A stretch of 64,000 bases of DNA from Streptomyces sp. Tu 3180 (GTDB lineage: Bacteria; Actinomycetota; Actinomycetes; Streptomycetales; Streptomycetaceae), in assembly GCF_009852415.1 (NCBI RefSeq), contig NZ_WOXS01000002.1, positions 1,364,001 through 1,428,000 on the forward strand. Direction: 5' to 3'. Below are positions 17,547-26,396 of the stretch, piece after piece. Every line of letters starts with the position of its first letter. Position 1 is the stretch's first letter. Below the pieces are notes generated by a model. It did no database searches. It had not been told where the DNA came from and saw only the letters and a program-made list of their open reading frames with translations. Made by a program: the position numbers and the translations under genes.

Positions 17547-19001
17547 ATGTCAGCAGCCGAGGGCCCGCTCGTCGTCGGCGTGGACACGTCCACGCAGTCC
17601 ACCAAGGCACTGGTCGTCGACGTGGCCACCGGCCGGGTCGTCGCGAGCGGCCAGGCCCCTCACACGGTGACCTCCGGGGCGGGCCGGGAGAGCGACCCGC
17701 GCCAGTGGTGGGACGCCCTGCGCGAGGCGCTGCGCCAGTGCGGCGAGGCGGCGCACGAGGCCGCCGCCGTGTCGATCGGCGGGCAGCAGCACGGCCTGGT
17801 CACCCTGGACGAGCACGGCGAGCCGGTCCGTCCGGCGCTGCTGTGGAACGACGTGCGGTCCGCGCCGCAGGGCCGCCGGCTGATCGAGGAGCTGGGCGGC
17901 GCGAAGTTCTGGGCCGAGCGCACCGGAAGCGTGCCCGCGGCCTCCTTCACGGTCACCAAGTGGGCGTGGCTGGCGGAGCACGAGCCGGAGGCGGTCCGCG
18001 CCACCAAGGCCGTCCGGCTCCCCCACGACTACCTCACCGAGCGGCTCACCGGCCAGGGCACGACCGACCGCGGCGACGCCTCCGGCACCGGCTGGTGGGC
18101 CTCCGCGACCGAGGCCTACGACGAGGAGATCCTCGCGCACGTGGGGCTCGACCCGGCACTGCTGCCCCGTGTCGTGCGGCCCGGCGAGGTGGCCGGGACC
18201 GTGCGCGACGGCCACGACCTGCCGTTCTCCAAGGGCACCCTGGTGGCGTGCGGCACCGGCGACAACGCCGCCGCCGCGCTGGGCCTCGGGATACGCCCCG
18301 GCACGCCGGTGATGAGCCTCGGCACCTCGGGCACCGTGTACGCCGTGTCGCGCCGCAGGCCGGCGGACCCGACCGGCACCGTGGCGGGCTTCGCCGACGC
18401 GCGCGGCGACTGGCTGCCGCTGGCCTGCACGCTCAACTGCACGCTCGCCGTGGACCGGGTGGCGAGCCTGCTGGGCCTGGACCGCGAGGCCGTCGAGGCC
18501 GGTCCCGGCGTCACGCTGCTGCCCTTCCTGGACGGCGAGCGCACCCCGAACCTCCCCCACTCCTCCGGCCTGCTGCACGGGCTGCGCCACGACACGACCG
18601 GCGGCCAGCTGCTCCAGGCCGCCTACGACGGCGCCGTGTACTCCCTGCTCGGCGCGCTGGACCTGGTGCTCGGCGAGGACGACGAGGACGCCGATCCGTC
18701 GTCGCCCCTGCTGCTGATCGGCGGCGGCGCCCGGGGCACGGCCTGGCAGCAGACCGTACGGCGGCTGTCGGGACGGCCCGTGCAGGTGCCCGAGGCCAGG
18801 GAACTCGTCGCGCTGGGTGCGGCGGCGCAGGCGGCCGGGCTGCTCACCGGGGAGGACCCGGCCGCGGTCGCCCGGCGGTGGAACACGGCGGCGGGCCCGG
18901 TGCTGGAGGCGGTGGAGCGGGACGAGGAGACGCTGGCCAGGATCGCCGGGGTACTCTCCGACGCGGCCCCGCTGCTGGAGCGCGCCCCCGAGGCCGTGTG
19001 A
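17547..19001 (+). CDS. xylB: Xylulokinase
   Basis: A 484-residue FGGY-family kinase that phosphorylates D-xylulose with ATP to xylulose 5-phosphate, feeding the pentose phosphate pathway. Visible motifs: phosphate-1 loop GVDTSTQSTK, QQHGLV, WNDVRS, DASGTGWW with the catalytic Asp, GTGDNAAAALGLG, SLGTSGTVYA, and the FGGY-like signature region in the C-terminal half with LLLIGGGARGTAWQQTV. The ATG at 17547 follows GAAGAGGGAGAG. It is divergent from xylA, and 97 nt before the ROK regulator, with which it probably forms an operon. Confidence 0.96.
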   Translation: MSAAEGPLVVGVDTSTQSTKALVVDVATGRVVASGQAPHTVTSGAGRESDPRQWWDALREALRQCGEAAHEAAAVSIGGQQHGLVTLDEHGEPVRPALLWNDVRSAPQGRRLIEELGGAKFWAERTGSVPAASFTVTKWAWLAEHEPEAVRATKAVRLPHDYLTERLTGQGTTDRGDASGTGWWASATEAYDEEILAHVGLDPALLPRVVRPGEVAGTVRDGHDLPFSKGTLVACGTGDNAAAALGLGIRPGTPVMSLGTSGTVYAVSRRRPADPTGTVAGFADARGDWLPLACTLNCTLAVDRVASLLGLDREAVEAGPGVTLLPFLDGERTPNLPHSSGLLHGLRHDTTGGQLLQAAYDGAVYSLLGALDLVLGEDDEDADPSSPLLLIGGGARGTAWQQTVRRLSGRPVQVPEARELVALGAAAQAAGLLTGEDPAAVARRWNTAAGPVLEAVERDEETLARIAGVLSDAAPLLERAPEAV

Positions 19002-19097
19002 CGCGCGGACCGCGGACACCGCCCCCGAAGGCACCGTGCCGACGGCAGGGACCGACGGCACGGGACGACGACGCAGAGACCGAGGACTGACGGAGGA

Positions 19098-20306
19098 ATG
19101 AGCACACCGCTGCACGAGGCCGGCCCGGCCGGTCCGGGGCGCGCACTGCCCGACACCCAGCAGGGCATGCGCCGCCGCAACCTCTCGCGGGTGCTGCACA
19201 CCGTCAGCGCCGAGGGACCGCTGTCCCGGGCCGCCGTCGCCTCGCGCATCGGGCTGACCCGCGCGGCGGTCTCCACCCTGGTCGACGAGCTCATCCGCTC
19301 GGGGCTGCTGGAGGAACTGGGCCCCGAGCGCCCCGGACGCGTGGGCCGTCCCGGCTCGGCGCTCGCCGTCAGCGGGCGCGGCCCCGCGGGGATCGGCGCC
19401 GAGGTCGGCGTCGACCACCTCGCGGTCTGCGCGGTCGACCTGCGCGGACGCGTCCGCTCGCGGGCGGTGCGGCAGGTGGCGAACCGGGACCGCTCCCCCG
19501 AGTCGGTGCTCGGGGACCTCACCGGGCTGGTCCGCCGGGTCGTCGCCGAGGCGGAGGCCGAGGGCCTGTGGCCGGCGGGGCTCGCCGTGGCCGTGCCCGG
19601 TCTGGTCGCGCGCGACGCCCGGACCGTCGTACGCGCCCCGAACCTCGGCTGGCACGACACCGACCTCGGCGAACTGCTGCCGGTCCGGTTCCCGCTCACC
19701 GTGGCCAACGAGGCCAACTTCGGCGCGCTCGCCGAACTCTGGCTCGGCGAGGGGACCTTGCGGGACTTCCTCCACGTGTCGGCCGAGATCGGCATCGGTG
19801 CCGCGGTGGTCGTGGACGGGCGGCTGCTGCGCGGGAACCGTGGTTTCGCGGGCGAGTTGGGCCATGTGCCGGTACGGCCCGAGGGACCGCGGTGCGCGTG
19901 CGGCGGACGCGGCTGCCTGGAGCAGTACGCCGGCGAGGAGGCGGTGCTGCGCGCGGCCGGCCTGGAGCCGGGCGAGGACCGCGTCGGCGTGCTCGCGGGC
20001 CGCGCCGAGCAGGGCGACGCGGACGTACGGCGCGCCCTGCACGACGCGGGAACGGCGCTCGGCATCGCCCTGACCGGGGCGGTCAATCTGCTGGACCCCG
20101 AGGGCGTCGTGCTGGGCGGCGCGCTGTCCGGGCTCGCGCCCTGGCTGCTGCCGTCGCTGCGGTCCGAGCTGGCCCGCCGTACGGCGGGACCGGTCTGTCC
20201 CGTCTCCGTGTCCGCGCTGGGTCCCGAGGGACCGCTGCTGGGCGCGGCGCACTCGGTGGTGCGGGGGGTCCTGGACGATCCGGCGGCCGTCGCCGGGCGG
20301 ACCTGA
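19098..20306 (+). CDS. ROK-family transcriptional regulator (probable xylose repressor)
   Basis: A 402-residue ROK regulator. An N-terminal winged helix-turn-helix (about 25-85) has LSRAAVASRIGLTRAAVSTLVDELI; the ROK sugar-binding domain follows with VANEANFGALAELWLG and the zinc-binding signature GELGHVPV plus CACGGRGCLEQYAG. Such proteins bind DNA and are released by a sugar ligand. Its place directly after xylB argues for control of the xylA-xylB intergenic region, as with XylR. The ribosome site GGAGG almost abuts the annotated ATG, so a start slightly downstream cannot be excluded. Confidence 0.92.
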   Translation: MSTPLHEAGPAGPGRALPDTQQGMRRRNLSRVLHTVSAEGPLSRAAVASRIGLTRAAVSTLVDELIRSGLLEELGPERPGRVGRPGSALAVSGRGPAGIGAEVGVDHLAVCAVDLRGRVRSRAVRQVANRDRSPESVLGDLTGLVRRVVAEAEAEGLWPAGLAVAVPGLVARDARTVVRAPNLGWHDTDLGELLPVRFPLTVANEANFGALAELWLGEGTLRDFLHVSAEIGIGAAVVVDGRLLRGNRGFAGELGHVPVRPEGPRCACGGRGCLEQYAGEEAVLRAAGLEPGEDRVGVLAGRAEQGDADVRRALHDAGTALGIALTGAVNLLDPEGVVLGGALSGLAPWLLPSLRSELARRTAGPVCPVSVSALGPEGPLLGAAHSVVRGVLDDPAAVAGRT

Positions 20307-20312
20307 GACGGC

Positions 20313-20347
20313 CGGCCGCCCATGGGCGCCGGGGAGCGGGGCGGCCG
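20313..20347 (+). terminator. Candidate hairpin terminator after the ROK gene
   Basis: Arms CGGCCGCCC (20313-20321) and GGGCGGCCG (20339-20347), perfect 9 bp, 7 nt after the stop of the ROK regulator. Additional outer GACGG/CCGTC pairing is possible. Confidence 0.45.
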
Positions 20348-20548
20348 CCGCCGTCAGCCCCGCCCGGTCCTCTCCCCGGGTTCCCCGCGGCCGGGCACGG
20401 GGACGGGGACGCCGTGCCGGGTCACGGGGTCGCACGAGGCCCTCGCCCGCCGCGGCGTGACCGCGGCCGGCGGCCCCGGTACTTCACCTCTCGATTACGA
20501 ATCGCTCAACTCCTGGTTTCCGCACGGTGAGCAGGCGACGATGAGCGC

Positions 20549-20944
20549 ATGACACCGGCGCAGCGAGCCATGGAACGGCTGGGGACATGGCCCGATCTCA
20601 CGGTCTGTCCGGCGGGTTGCGGTACGGGGCAGGCGCTCCGCACCAGCCGTGACGAGATCGTCCACTTCCACTCCGCCCGGGACGTGGACCTCCACCTCAC
20701 CCAGCGCGCCATCCAGCGCTTCCACTACGACCTGGGCGGGTCGAGCGCGATACAACTGGTCCCGGGTTCGTGCTGGGTGACGGTGCACCTGGACTGCACC
20801 ACGGACGTCGACCTGCTGCTGAGCCTGGTGAGCGTCGCCCTCAAGGCCCACCAGGCCCGGCCCCGCTCCGCCGGATCGACGGCGGCCGGGTGCAACTTCC
20901 ACCGGGTCACCGTGCTGCCGCGCGACCCGGTGACCGACCGCTGA
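20549..20944 (+). CDS. Luciferase-domain (DUF5519-like) protein
   Basis: A 131-residue protein resembling the DUF5519/luciferase-associated domain family of actinobacteria. It contains LGTWPDLTVCPAGCGTGQALRTSRDEIVHFHSARDVDLHLT and a C-terminal CTTDVDLLLSLVSVALKAHQ, with the polar H-F-H and D-V-D-L-H-L pattern typical of the family. Nothing suggests export. A short inverted repeat CGATT-ACG-AATCG lies upstream at 20492-20504. The role is unknown; these proteins are often stand-alone in Streptomyces. Confidence 0.7.
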   Translation: MTPAQRAMERLGTWPDLTVCPAGCGTGQALRTSRDEIVHFHSARDVDLHLTQRAIQRFHYDLGGSSAIQLVPGSCWVTVHLDCTTDVDLLLSLVSVALKAHQARPRSAGSTAAGCNFHRVTVLPRDPVTDR

Positions 20945-21008
20945 GCCGCCCGCCCGGCCTTCCGGGACCGGTCCTCCGGGAGCGGCCCCCGGGACCGTCC
21001 CGCCGGCC

Positions 21009-21203
21009 TCACGGCCGCAGACTGCCGACGATGTCCGCGGTCGCCGTGAGGCCGCTGTGGATGGTGGGGGCGATGCTGGTGCTGGCCAGGTAGAAGCCGA
21101 GCAGCAGGCAGACCAGGGCATGGGAGATCTTCAGCCCGCCGTTGCGCAGGAAGATCACCGCCAGGACCGAGAGCAGCAGCACCACAGAGATGGAAACGGC
21201 CAT
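21009..21203 (-). CDS. Small two-helix membrane protein
   Basis: A 64-residue protein starting MAVSISVVLLLSVLAVIFLRNGGLK, with a second hydrophobic helix HALVCLLLGFYLASTSIAPTI and a short polar tail ending TADIVGSLRP. The ATG at 21203 has GGAGGAGG 7-8 nt upstream. It is a conserved kind of small Streptomyces membrane protein, but I cannot assign a function. It converges on the DUF5519-like gene and is upstream of nothing on its own strand within 100 nt. Confidence 0.68.
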   Translation of the reverse strand: MAVSISVVLLLSVLAVIFLRNGGLKISHALVCLLLGFYLASTSIAPTIHSGLTATADIVGSLRP

Positions 21204-21305
21204 CGTCAACCTCCTCCGCCACGTCCGCTTCGCGGCGTTCGGCCGCAAGTGTGGCGTAGCGGAGGGTTCGTCCGGGCGGCTGACCTGTCCTCCGAACGTG
21301 TGGTG

Positions 21306-22169
21306 TCACGCCCTCCGGTGGGCGTCGAGGAAGGATTCCAGCCCTGCGAGGTCGTCGGTGTTGAGGAAGTCGACGTCCGCGGCGACCAGTTCGCCCCACA
21401 GCGCGTCCCGCGCGGGCCCCGGGAGGTCCGGGGTGGCCCAGAACCGCACCTTCTGACCGCGGGCGTGGGCGGTGCCCACGAGGTCCCGCAGCTTGCGGCG
21501 CTCGGCGTCGGGGAACGCGCCGACGCCCCGCCAGGTGAAGTTGAGCGTCCAGTTGTCGCTGATCAGCGGGATGAAGGAGGACCGCGCCGGGCCGCCGAGG
21601 TCGGCGAGCCGGCCGTCGTAGAAGGCGCGGCGCACCCGCTGGGCCTCCATGGGGCCGCGGGCCGCGCGGTCGCCGGAGACGACGGCGGTGACCGGTCCGG
21701 GCAGGACCCGGCCGTGCGCGTAGGTGGTGAACAGGTGCCGGTAGCGGCGCAGCCGGCGGTCGAGTTCGAGGTAGGTGGACGAGCCCTCGGTCTTGAGGTC
21801 GACGAGGAGCTGGAGCGGTCCCCGGTGACCCCGGTACACGGAGCCGCGGTTGGCCCGGACGCGGGCGGCGAGCGGTTCGAGGTAGAGGGATTCGAGGGTG
21901 CGGGACGGGTCGAGGTCCTCGGGGTCGTGCGCGACGAGGAGTCGGCCGCCGACCAGGAAGACGTCCGCCTCGACGCTGCCGAAGCGGTGGTCGAGGGCGT
22001 CGAGGAGGGGGCGCGGGTGCTCGTAGTCGTTGTGGGCGTGGGCGCGCCACAACGGACGCGGGTGGGGTCCGCGTTCGCCGGCCGGTGCCCGGGTCGCGGG
22101 CAGCGCGACCGAGCCGGCGAGGGCGGTGCCGAGGGTGGTGAGGGCTCTGCGACGGGTGGTGAGGGCCAT
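21306..22169 (-). CDS. Exported glycerophosphodiesterase-like phosphodiesterase
   Basis: A 287-residue protein with the PI-PLC/glycerophosphodiester phosphodiesterase fold. The N terminus TTRRRALTTLGTALAGSVALPATRA is a Tat-type signal. Catalytic-type motifs are AHAHNDYEHPRPLLDAL, SVEADVFLVGGRLLVAHD and LLVDLKTEG, giving two His and the acidic metal ligands. Toward the C terminus WATPDLPG and DVDFLNTDDLAGLESFL complete the barrel. It likely cleaves phosphodiesters outside the cell. It is transcribed alone. Confidence 0.82.
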   Translation of the reverse strand: MALTTRRRALTTLGTALAGSVALPATRAPAGERGPHPRPLWRAHAHNDYEHPRPLLDALDHRFGSVEADVFLVGGRLLVAHDPEDLDPSRTLESLYLEPLAARVRANRGSVYRGHRGPLQLLVDLKTEGSSTYLELDRRLRRYRHLFTTYAHGRVLPGPVTAVVSGDRAARGPMEAQRVRRAFYDGRLADLGGPARSSFIPLISDNWTLNFTWRGVGAFPDAERRKLRDLVGTAHARGQKVRFWATPDLPGPARDALWGELVAADVDFLNTDDLAGLESFLDAHRRA

Positions 22170-22339
22170 GCTCTGCCTCCCTGGTGGGGCCGTACGGGAA
22201 CGGTGGGGTACCGCCCGGTCGGGCGAATGCGGGACTGGAGGAGAGTATGAGGTCCGTGTGAGGCCAAGAAGCAGTGCCGTGCGGGGAGTTGGCCGATCCG
22301 CCGTCGCGCGTTCACCTCACCCGCGCGGGGCGCACGGAA

Positions 22340-22365
22340 AAGCCCGCCCCACGAGGGACGGGCTT
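22340..22365 (-). terminator. Terminator of the acyl-CoA dehydrogenase operon
   Basis: Stem AAGCCCGCCC (22340-22349) with GGGACGGGCTT (22355-22365), one mismatch or bulge, about 24-49 nt after the stop at 22389 read on the minus strand. The flanking AAAAG gives a short U-run context on the minus strand side. Confidence 0.6.
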
Positions 22366-22388
22366 CTCCCGCTGTTCGGCCGGACGGG

Positions 22389-23474
22389 TCAGGGCGCTCG
22401 CAGGTCGACCAGCTCGGCCAGCGCCTCCCGGTGGGCGCCCGCCGTGCCGTAGGCGATCGAGTCGGCCTTGGCGCGCTTCAGGTAGAGGTGCACCGGGTGC
22501 TCCCAGGTCATGCCGATGCCGCCGTGCAGCTGCAGCGCCTCCTCGGCGGCCCGGACCGCGACGGGGGCCGCGTAGGCCTGGGCGACGGCGGCCGCCACGT
22601 CGGCGTCCTCCCCGGTGGACAGCGCGTCCGCGGCGCCCCGGGCGGCGGCCCGGAGGCTGACGACCTCCAGCCACAGCTGGGCCAGCCGGTGCTTGAGCGC
22701 CTGGAACCCGCCGACGGGGCGGTTGAACTGCTTGCGGTCCTTCAGGTAACGGACGGTCTCCGTCAGCGACCAGTCGGCGAGTCCGAGCTGCTCCGAGGCG
22801 AGCAGTCCGGCCCCGGCCCGCAGGGCGCGGCGCACGGCGGGTCCGGCGTCGCCCAGCCGGCGGCCCCGGGCGCCGTCGAGGGTGACCTCGGCGACCGGCC
22901 TGGTGAGGTCCAGGGACGTCTGCGGGGTGAGGGTGACCGCGTCGGCCTCCACCGCGTACAGCCCGCCGTCGTCCGCCGGCACGAGCAGCACATCGGCGAC
23001 CGCGGCGTCCGCGATGCCGGACAGCCGGCCGTGCAGCGCACCGCCCTCCAGGCGCGCGGTGGCGAAGGCGGCGCCGGGCGCGGTGTGCAGCCCGACGGCG
23101 AGGGCGCCGATCCTGCGCCCGGACGCCAGCCCGGCGAGCGGCTCGTCGCCGTCCGCGCAGGCGAGCAGGGCTTCGGTCGCCACGACCGCGCTGGTCAGGT
23201 ACGGCACGGGAGCGACGGCGCGCCCCAGCTCCTCGAGGACCACGGCGGCTTCGCGGTGGGTGGCGCCCTGGCCGCCCCGTTCCTCCGGCACCAGCAGACC
23301 CGCGAGGCCCATGCCGTCGGCGAGCGCCTTCCACAGGGACGGGTCGTGCGGGGAGGCCGACTCGACGCGGGCGAGCACCCCCGCCGCGTCGCAGTGGTCG
23401 GTGAGCAGGTCCCGGACGGCGGCGCGCAGCGCCTCCTCCTCCTCCGAGTACAGCAGGTCGGGCTGGGTGCTCAT
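22389..23474 (-). CDS. Acyl-CoA dehydrogenase, probable non-catalytic partner subunit
   Basis: A 361-residue acyl-CoA dehydrogenase-fold protein, third gene of the operon. It has EEEEALRAAVRDLL at the N terminus, GLAGLLVPEERGGQGATHREAAVVLEELGRAVAP, and a C-terminal LKDRKQFNRPVGGFQALKHRLA followed by QLHGGIGMTWEHPVHLYLKRAKADS. It lacks the usual EGTSEI-type segment with the catalytic glutamate, and the middle domain is short. This matches the smaller subunit of alpha2beta2 enzymes such as mycobacterial FadE pairs. Its ATG overlaps the stop of the preceding dehydrogenase (ATGA), supporting a heteromer. The acyl substrate is unknown. Confidence 0.88.
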   Translation of the reverse strand: MSTQPDLLYSEEEEALRAAVRDLLTDHCDAAGVLARVESASPHDPSLWKALADGMGLAGLLVPEERGGQGATHREAAVVLEELGRAVAPVPYLTSAVVATEALLACADGDEPLAGLASGRRIGALAVGLHTAPGAAFATARLEGGALHGRLSGIADAAVADVLLVPADDGGLYAVEADAVTLTPQTSLDLTRPVAEVTLDGARGRRLGDAGPAVRRALRAGAGLLASEQLGLADWSLTETVRYLKDRKQFNRPVGGFQALKHRLAQLWLEVVSLRAAARGAADALSTGEDADVAAAVAQAYAAPVAVRAAEEALQLHGGIGMTWEHPVHLYLKRAKADSIAYGTAGAHREALAELVDLRAP

Positions 23475-24661
23475 CGGGCCAGGTCCTTCCACGCGACGTC
23501 CTTGTCGGTGCGCGGCTCGGCCGGCAGGCCCAGGACGCGCTCGGCGACGATGTTCAGCAGGACCTCGCTGGTCCCGCCCTCGATGCTGTTGCCCTTGGAA
23601 CGGAGGTAGCGGTAACCGGCGTCGCGGCCGGTGAAGTCGACCAGCTCCGGACGGCGCATGGTCCAGTCGTCGTACAACAGGCCCTCTTCGCCGCGGAGTT
23701 CCACCTCCAGTCCGCTGATCTCCTGGTTGAGGCGGGCGAAGGCGAGCTTCATGCCGGCGCCCTCGGGGCCGGGCTGGCCGGCGACGAGCTGCTGGCGCAG
23801 GCGTTCGCCGGTGAGGCGGGCGACCTCGGCCTCGACCCACAGCTTCAGCAGCCGCTGGTGCAGGTCGTGGGTGCGCAGTTCGGGGCGTTCGCGCCAGGTC
23901 TTCGAGACCGGGCCGATCATGCCGCCCTCACGGGGCAGCCGCATGCCGCCGATGGCGACGCGCTCGTTGTTCAGCGTGGTCTGCGCGACCCGCCAGCCGT
24001 CGCCGACCTCGCCGAGGCGGCGGGAGTCGGGGATGCGGACGTCGGTGAGGAACACCTCGTTGAACTCGGCCTCACCGGTGATCTGGCGCAGCGGCCGCAC
24101 CTCGACACCGGGGTCGGTCATGTCGCAGAGGAAGTAGGTGATGCCCCGGTGCTTGGGGACGTCCGGATCGGTGCGGGCGATGAGGATGGCCCAGCGGGCG
24201 AGGTGGGCGCTGGACGTCCACACCTTCTGCCCGTTGACCACCCAGTCGCCCCCGTCCCCGCCCTCCCGGACGGCGCGCGTGCCGAGCGCGGCCAGGTCGG
24301 ACCCGGCGCCCGGCTCGCTGAACAGCTGGCACCAGACCTCCTCACCGGTCCACAGCGGCTTGAGGAAGCGCCGCTTCTGCTCCTCCGTGCCGTACTGCAG
24401 GATCGTCGGCGCGGCCATGCCCAGGCCGATGCCGATGCGCCGCGGGTCGTTGTCGGGAGCCCCGGCGGCTTCCAGCTCGGCGTCCACGACGGCCTGGAGG
24501 GAGCGCGGGACGCCGAGCCCGCCGAGCCCCTCGGGGAAGTGCACCCAGGCGAGTCCGGCGTCGAAGCGGGCGCGCAGGAAGTCCAGGCGCCCGGTGCCGG
24601 CGGGCGGGTGCGCGGCCAGCAACTCCCTCGTGCGGCGGCGCAGTTCGGCGGCGTCGGTCAT
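23471..24661 (-). CDS. Acyl-CoA dehydrogenase, catalytic subunit
   Basis: A 396-residue FAD enzyme oxidising acyl-CoA to enoyl-CoA. Seen are WCQLFSEPGAGSDLA (FAD/substrate loop), DWVVNGQKVWTSSAH, the LTDVRIPDSRRLGEVGDGW segment, and near the C terminus SIEGGTSEVLLNIVAERVLGLP with the catalytic Glu. The long form with DLHQRLLKLWVEAE resembles FadE subunits used for sterol or branched acyl-CoA breakdown. Both gene ends overlap neighbours by ATGA, so the three genes are tightly coupled. It probably pairs with the dehydrogenase encoded next. Confidence 0.92.
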   Translation of the reverse strand: MTDAAELRRRTRELLAAHPPAGTGRLDFLRARFDAGLAWVHFPEGLGGLGVPRSLQAVVDAELEAAGAPDNDPRRIGIGLGMAAPTILQYGTEEQKRRFLKPLWTGEEVWCQLFSEPGAGSDLAALGTRAVREGGDGGDWVVNGQKVWTSSAHLARWAILIARTDPDVPKHRGITYFLCDMTDPGVEVRPLRQITGEAEFNEVFLTDVRIPDSRRLGEVGDGWRVAQTTLNNERVAIGGMRLPREGGMIGPVSKTWRERPELRTHDLHQRLLKLWVEAEVARLTGERLRQQLVAGQPGPEGAGMKLAFARLNQEISGLEVELRGEEGLLYDDWTMRRPELVDFTGRDAGYRYLRSKGNSIEGGTSEVLLNIVAERVLGLPAEPRTDKDVAWKDLAR

Positions 24662-25635
24662 GCGGCGGCTCCGTTCGCGAGGGCGGGCAGCACGGCGACG
24701 CGTCCGGTGGTGACACCGTCGGCGACCCGCTGGACGGCGGTCGCGGCACCGTCGAGCGGGACGCGCTCGCTCACCAGCGGCCGGATCGCCCCCCGGGCGG
24801 CCAGCTCGGTGAGCCGCTCGTGGCAGTGCTGGACCAGCTTCGGGTTCTTGGTGTTGTACAGGCCCCAGTGCAGGCCGAGGATCGAGTAGTTCTTCACCAG
24901 GGCGTGGTTCAGCGCCGGAGTGGGGATCGAACCGCTGGCGAAGCCGACCACGACGATCCGGCCCTCGAAGGCGACGGCCTTGGCGGACTGGGCGTAGGCC
25001 TGGCCCCCGACGGGGTCGTAGATCACGTCGGCGCCCCGGCCCGCGGTGGCCTCCTTGACGGCGGCGACGACGTCCTGCTCGCGCCGGTCGATCACCAGGT
25101 CGCAGCCCAGTTCGCGGGCGGCGGCCGCCTTCCCGGCGCCGCCGACGACCCCGATGACCGTGGCGCCGGCCGCCTTGCCGAGCTGCACGGCCGCGCTGCC
25201 GACCCCTCCGGCGGCGGCGTGGACGAGCAGGGTCTCGCCGGCCTCGAGACCGGCCCGGCGGTGCAGGCCGAACCAGCCGGTCTGGTAGCCGATGTGCAGG
25301 GCGGCGGCCTCGGCGTCGTCCAGTGCGTCCGGGGCGGGCAGCAGCGCGGCGGCGTCGGCGACGGCGTACTCGGCGAAACCGCCGTGCGGCAGCGCGGGAT
25401 TGGCGATCACGCGGCGCCCGTCCTCGGTCTCGCCGCAGATCTCCACGCCCGGGGTGAACGGCAGCGGCGGCCTGACCTGGTACTGCCCCCGGCACATCAG
25501 CGCGTCCGGGAAGTTGATGTTGGCGGCGCGCACCTTCAGCAGGACCTGCCCCTCACCGGGCGTCGGTCGCGCCACGTCCGCGAGGCGCATCACCTCGCCC
25601 GGCTCGCCGAGCTCGTGCACTTGCCATGCCTGCAT
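24658..25635 (-). CDS. NADPH:quinone oxidoreductase-like MDR protein
   Basis: A 325-residue zinc-free medium-chain dehydrogenase/reductase. It begins MQAWQVHELGEPGEVMRL and has the GroES-like half with VRAANINFPDALMCRGQYQ and PFTPGVEICGE, then the nucleotide-binding AAAGGVGSAAVQLGKAAGA motif and VIYDPVGGQAYAQSAK. Such enzymes reduce quinones or enoyl-CoA-like alkenes with NADPH. It is the first gene of the acyl-CoA dehydrogenase operon; its stop overlaps the next start by ATGA. Redox coupling to acyl-CoA oxidation is an inference from context. Confidence 0.9.
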   Translation of the reverse strand: MQAWQVHELGEPGEVMRLADVARPTPGEGQVLLKVRAANINFPDALMCRGQYQVRPPLPFTPGVEICGETEDGRRVIANPALPHGGFAEYAVADAAALLPAPDALDDAEAAALHIGYQTGWFGLHRRAGLEAGETLLVHAAAGGVGSAAVQLGKAAGATVIGVVGGAGKAAAARELGCDLVIDRREQDVVAAVKEATAGRGADVIYDPVGGQAYAQSAKAVAFEGRIVVVGFASGSIPTPALNHALVKNYSILGLHWGLYNTKNPKLVQHCHERLTELAARGAIRPLVSERVPLDGAATAVQRVADGVTTGRVAVLPALANGAAA

Positions 25636-25695
25636 GGGGGGCCTCCACGGGGCTTGTGGACGTCGGGTTCACCCGGACCGGGTCCACCGCATACT

Positions 25696-25707
25696 AAGCG
25701 GTCGCTT
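25696..25707. promoter_or_regulatory. Candidate operator of the acyl-CoA dehydrogenase operon
   Basis: AAGCGGTCGCTT, arms pairing at 5 of 6 positions (AAGCG/CGCTT exact), 61-72 nt upstream of the MDR gene start. The form is typical of TetR-family operators, but no TetR gene is adjacent; the neighbouring regulator is XRE-cupin. Confidence 0.4.
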
Positions 25708-25731
25708 GCCCTCAGGGAACAGTCTCGTGCG

Positions 25732-26319
25732 TCACGCCTGCCTGGGCCGCGCCCGTACGTGCATCCGCTCCCCCTGCGGACCGAACAGACTGAGGAACTC
25801 CACCGGCCCCTCCCCCGTCGACCCGAACCAGTGCGGCACGCGCGTGTCGAACTCGGCCGCCTCGCCCGCCGTCAGCACGACGTCGTGCTCGCCCAGCACC
25901 AGCCGGAGCCTCCCGGACAGCACGTACAGCCACTCGTAGCCCTCGTGGGTACGGGGTTCGGGCTCGAGCCTGCGCCGCGGTTCGAGCACTTTGTAGGCCT
26001 GGAGCCCGCCGGGCTGCCGGGTGAGCGGCCAGTGGGTGCGTCCGCCCCACACGATCGGCTTGGAGCGGACGCGCGGGTCACCGACCGGCGGGGCGCCGAC
26101 CAGTTCGTCCAGCGGCACCTGGTGGGCCTGCGCGATCGGCAGCAGCAGCTCCAGACTGGGTTTGCGCAGTCCGGACTCCAGCCGCGACAGGGTGCTGACG
26201 GAGATGCCGGTCGCCTCGGACAGCGCGGCGAGGGTCACCTCCCGCTCCTTCCTGATCCGCCGCAGCCGGGGGCCCACCTCCGCGAGGACGTCGTCCGTGC
26301 TCGTGTTGGAATCGGTCAT
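25732..26319 (-). CDS. XRE-family regulator with C-terminal cupin
   Basis: A 195-residue regulator. An N-terminal helix-turn-helix (about 14-72) has LRRIRKEREVTLAALSEATGISVSTLSRLESGLRKPSLELLLPIA; the C-terminal cupin (about 110-185) has RTHEGYEWLYVLSGRLRLVLGEHDVVLTAGEAAEFDTRVPHWF with the metal or ligand-binding His and Glu. This architecture senses small molecules and represses or activates adjacent genes. It is divergent from the FAD oxidoreductase at 26397 with a 77-nt intergenic region, so that gene is the most likely target. Confidence 0.93.
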   Translation of the reverse strand: MTDSNTSTDDVLAEVGPRLRRIRKEREVTLAALSEATGISVSTLSRLESGLRKPSLELLLPIAQAHQVPLDELVGAPPVGDPRVRSKPIVWGGRTHWPLTRQPGGLQAYKVLEPRRRLEPEPRTHEGYEWLYVLSGRLRLVLGEHDVVLTAGEAAEFDTRVPHWFGSTGEGPVEFLSLFGPQGERMHVRARPRQA

Positions 26320-26396
26320 GCCGCTATTGCAGGATCGGCAAAGCCGTTTGTCAATCCCGCGGTCCCCGGGCGATCGTCGTCGTGGAGGTGGTCGTC

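Noticed and set aside
20322..20552. 76-codon open frame before the DUF5519-like gene, ending with ATGA overlap
   Set aside because: Residues are Arg/Pro/Gly-rich, no ribosome site; the overlap is probably chance.
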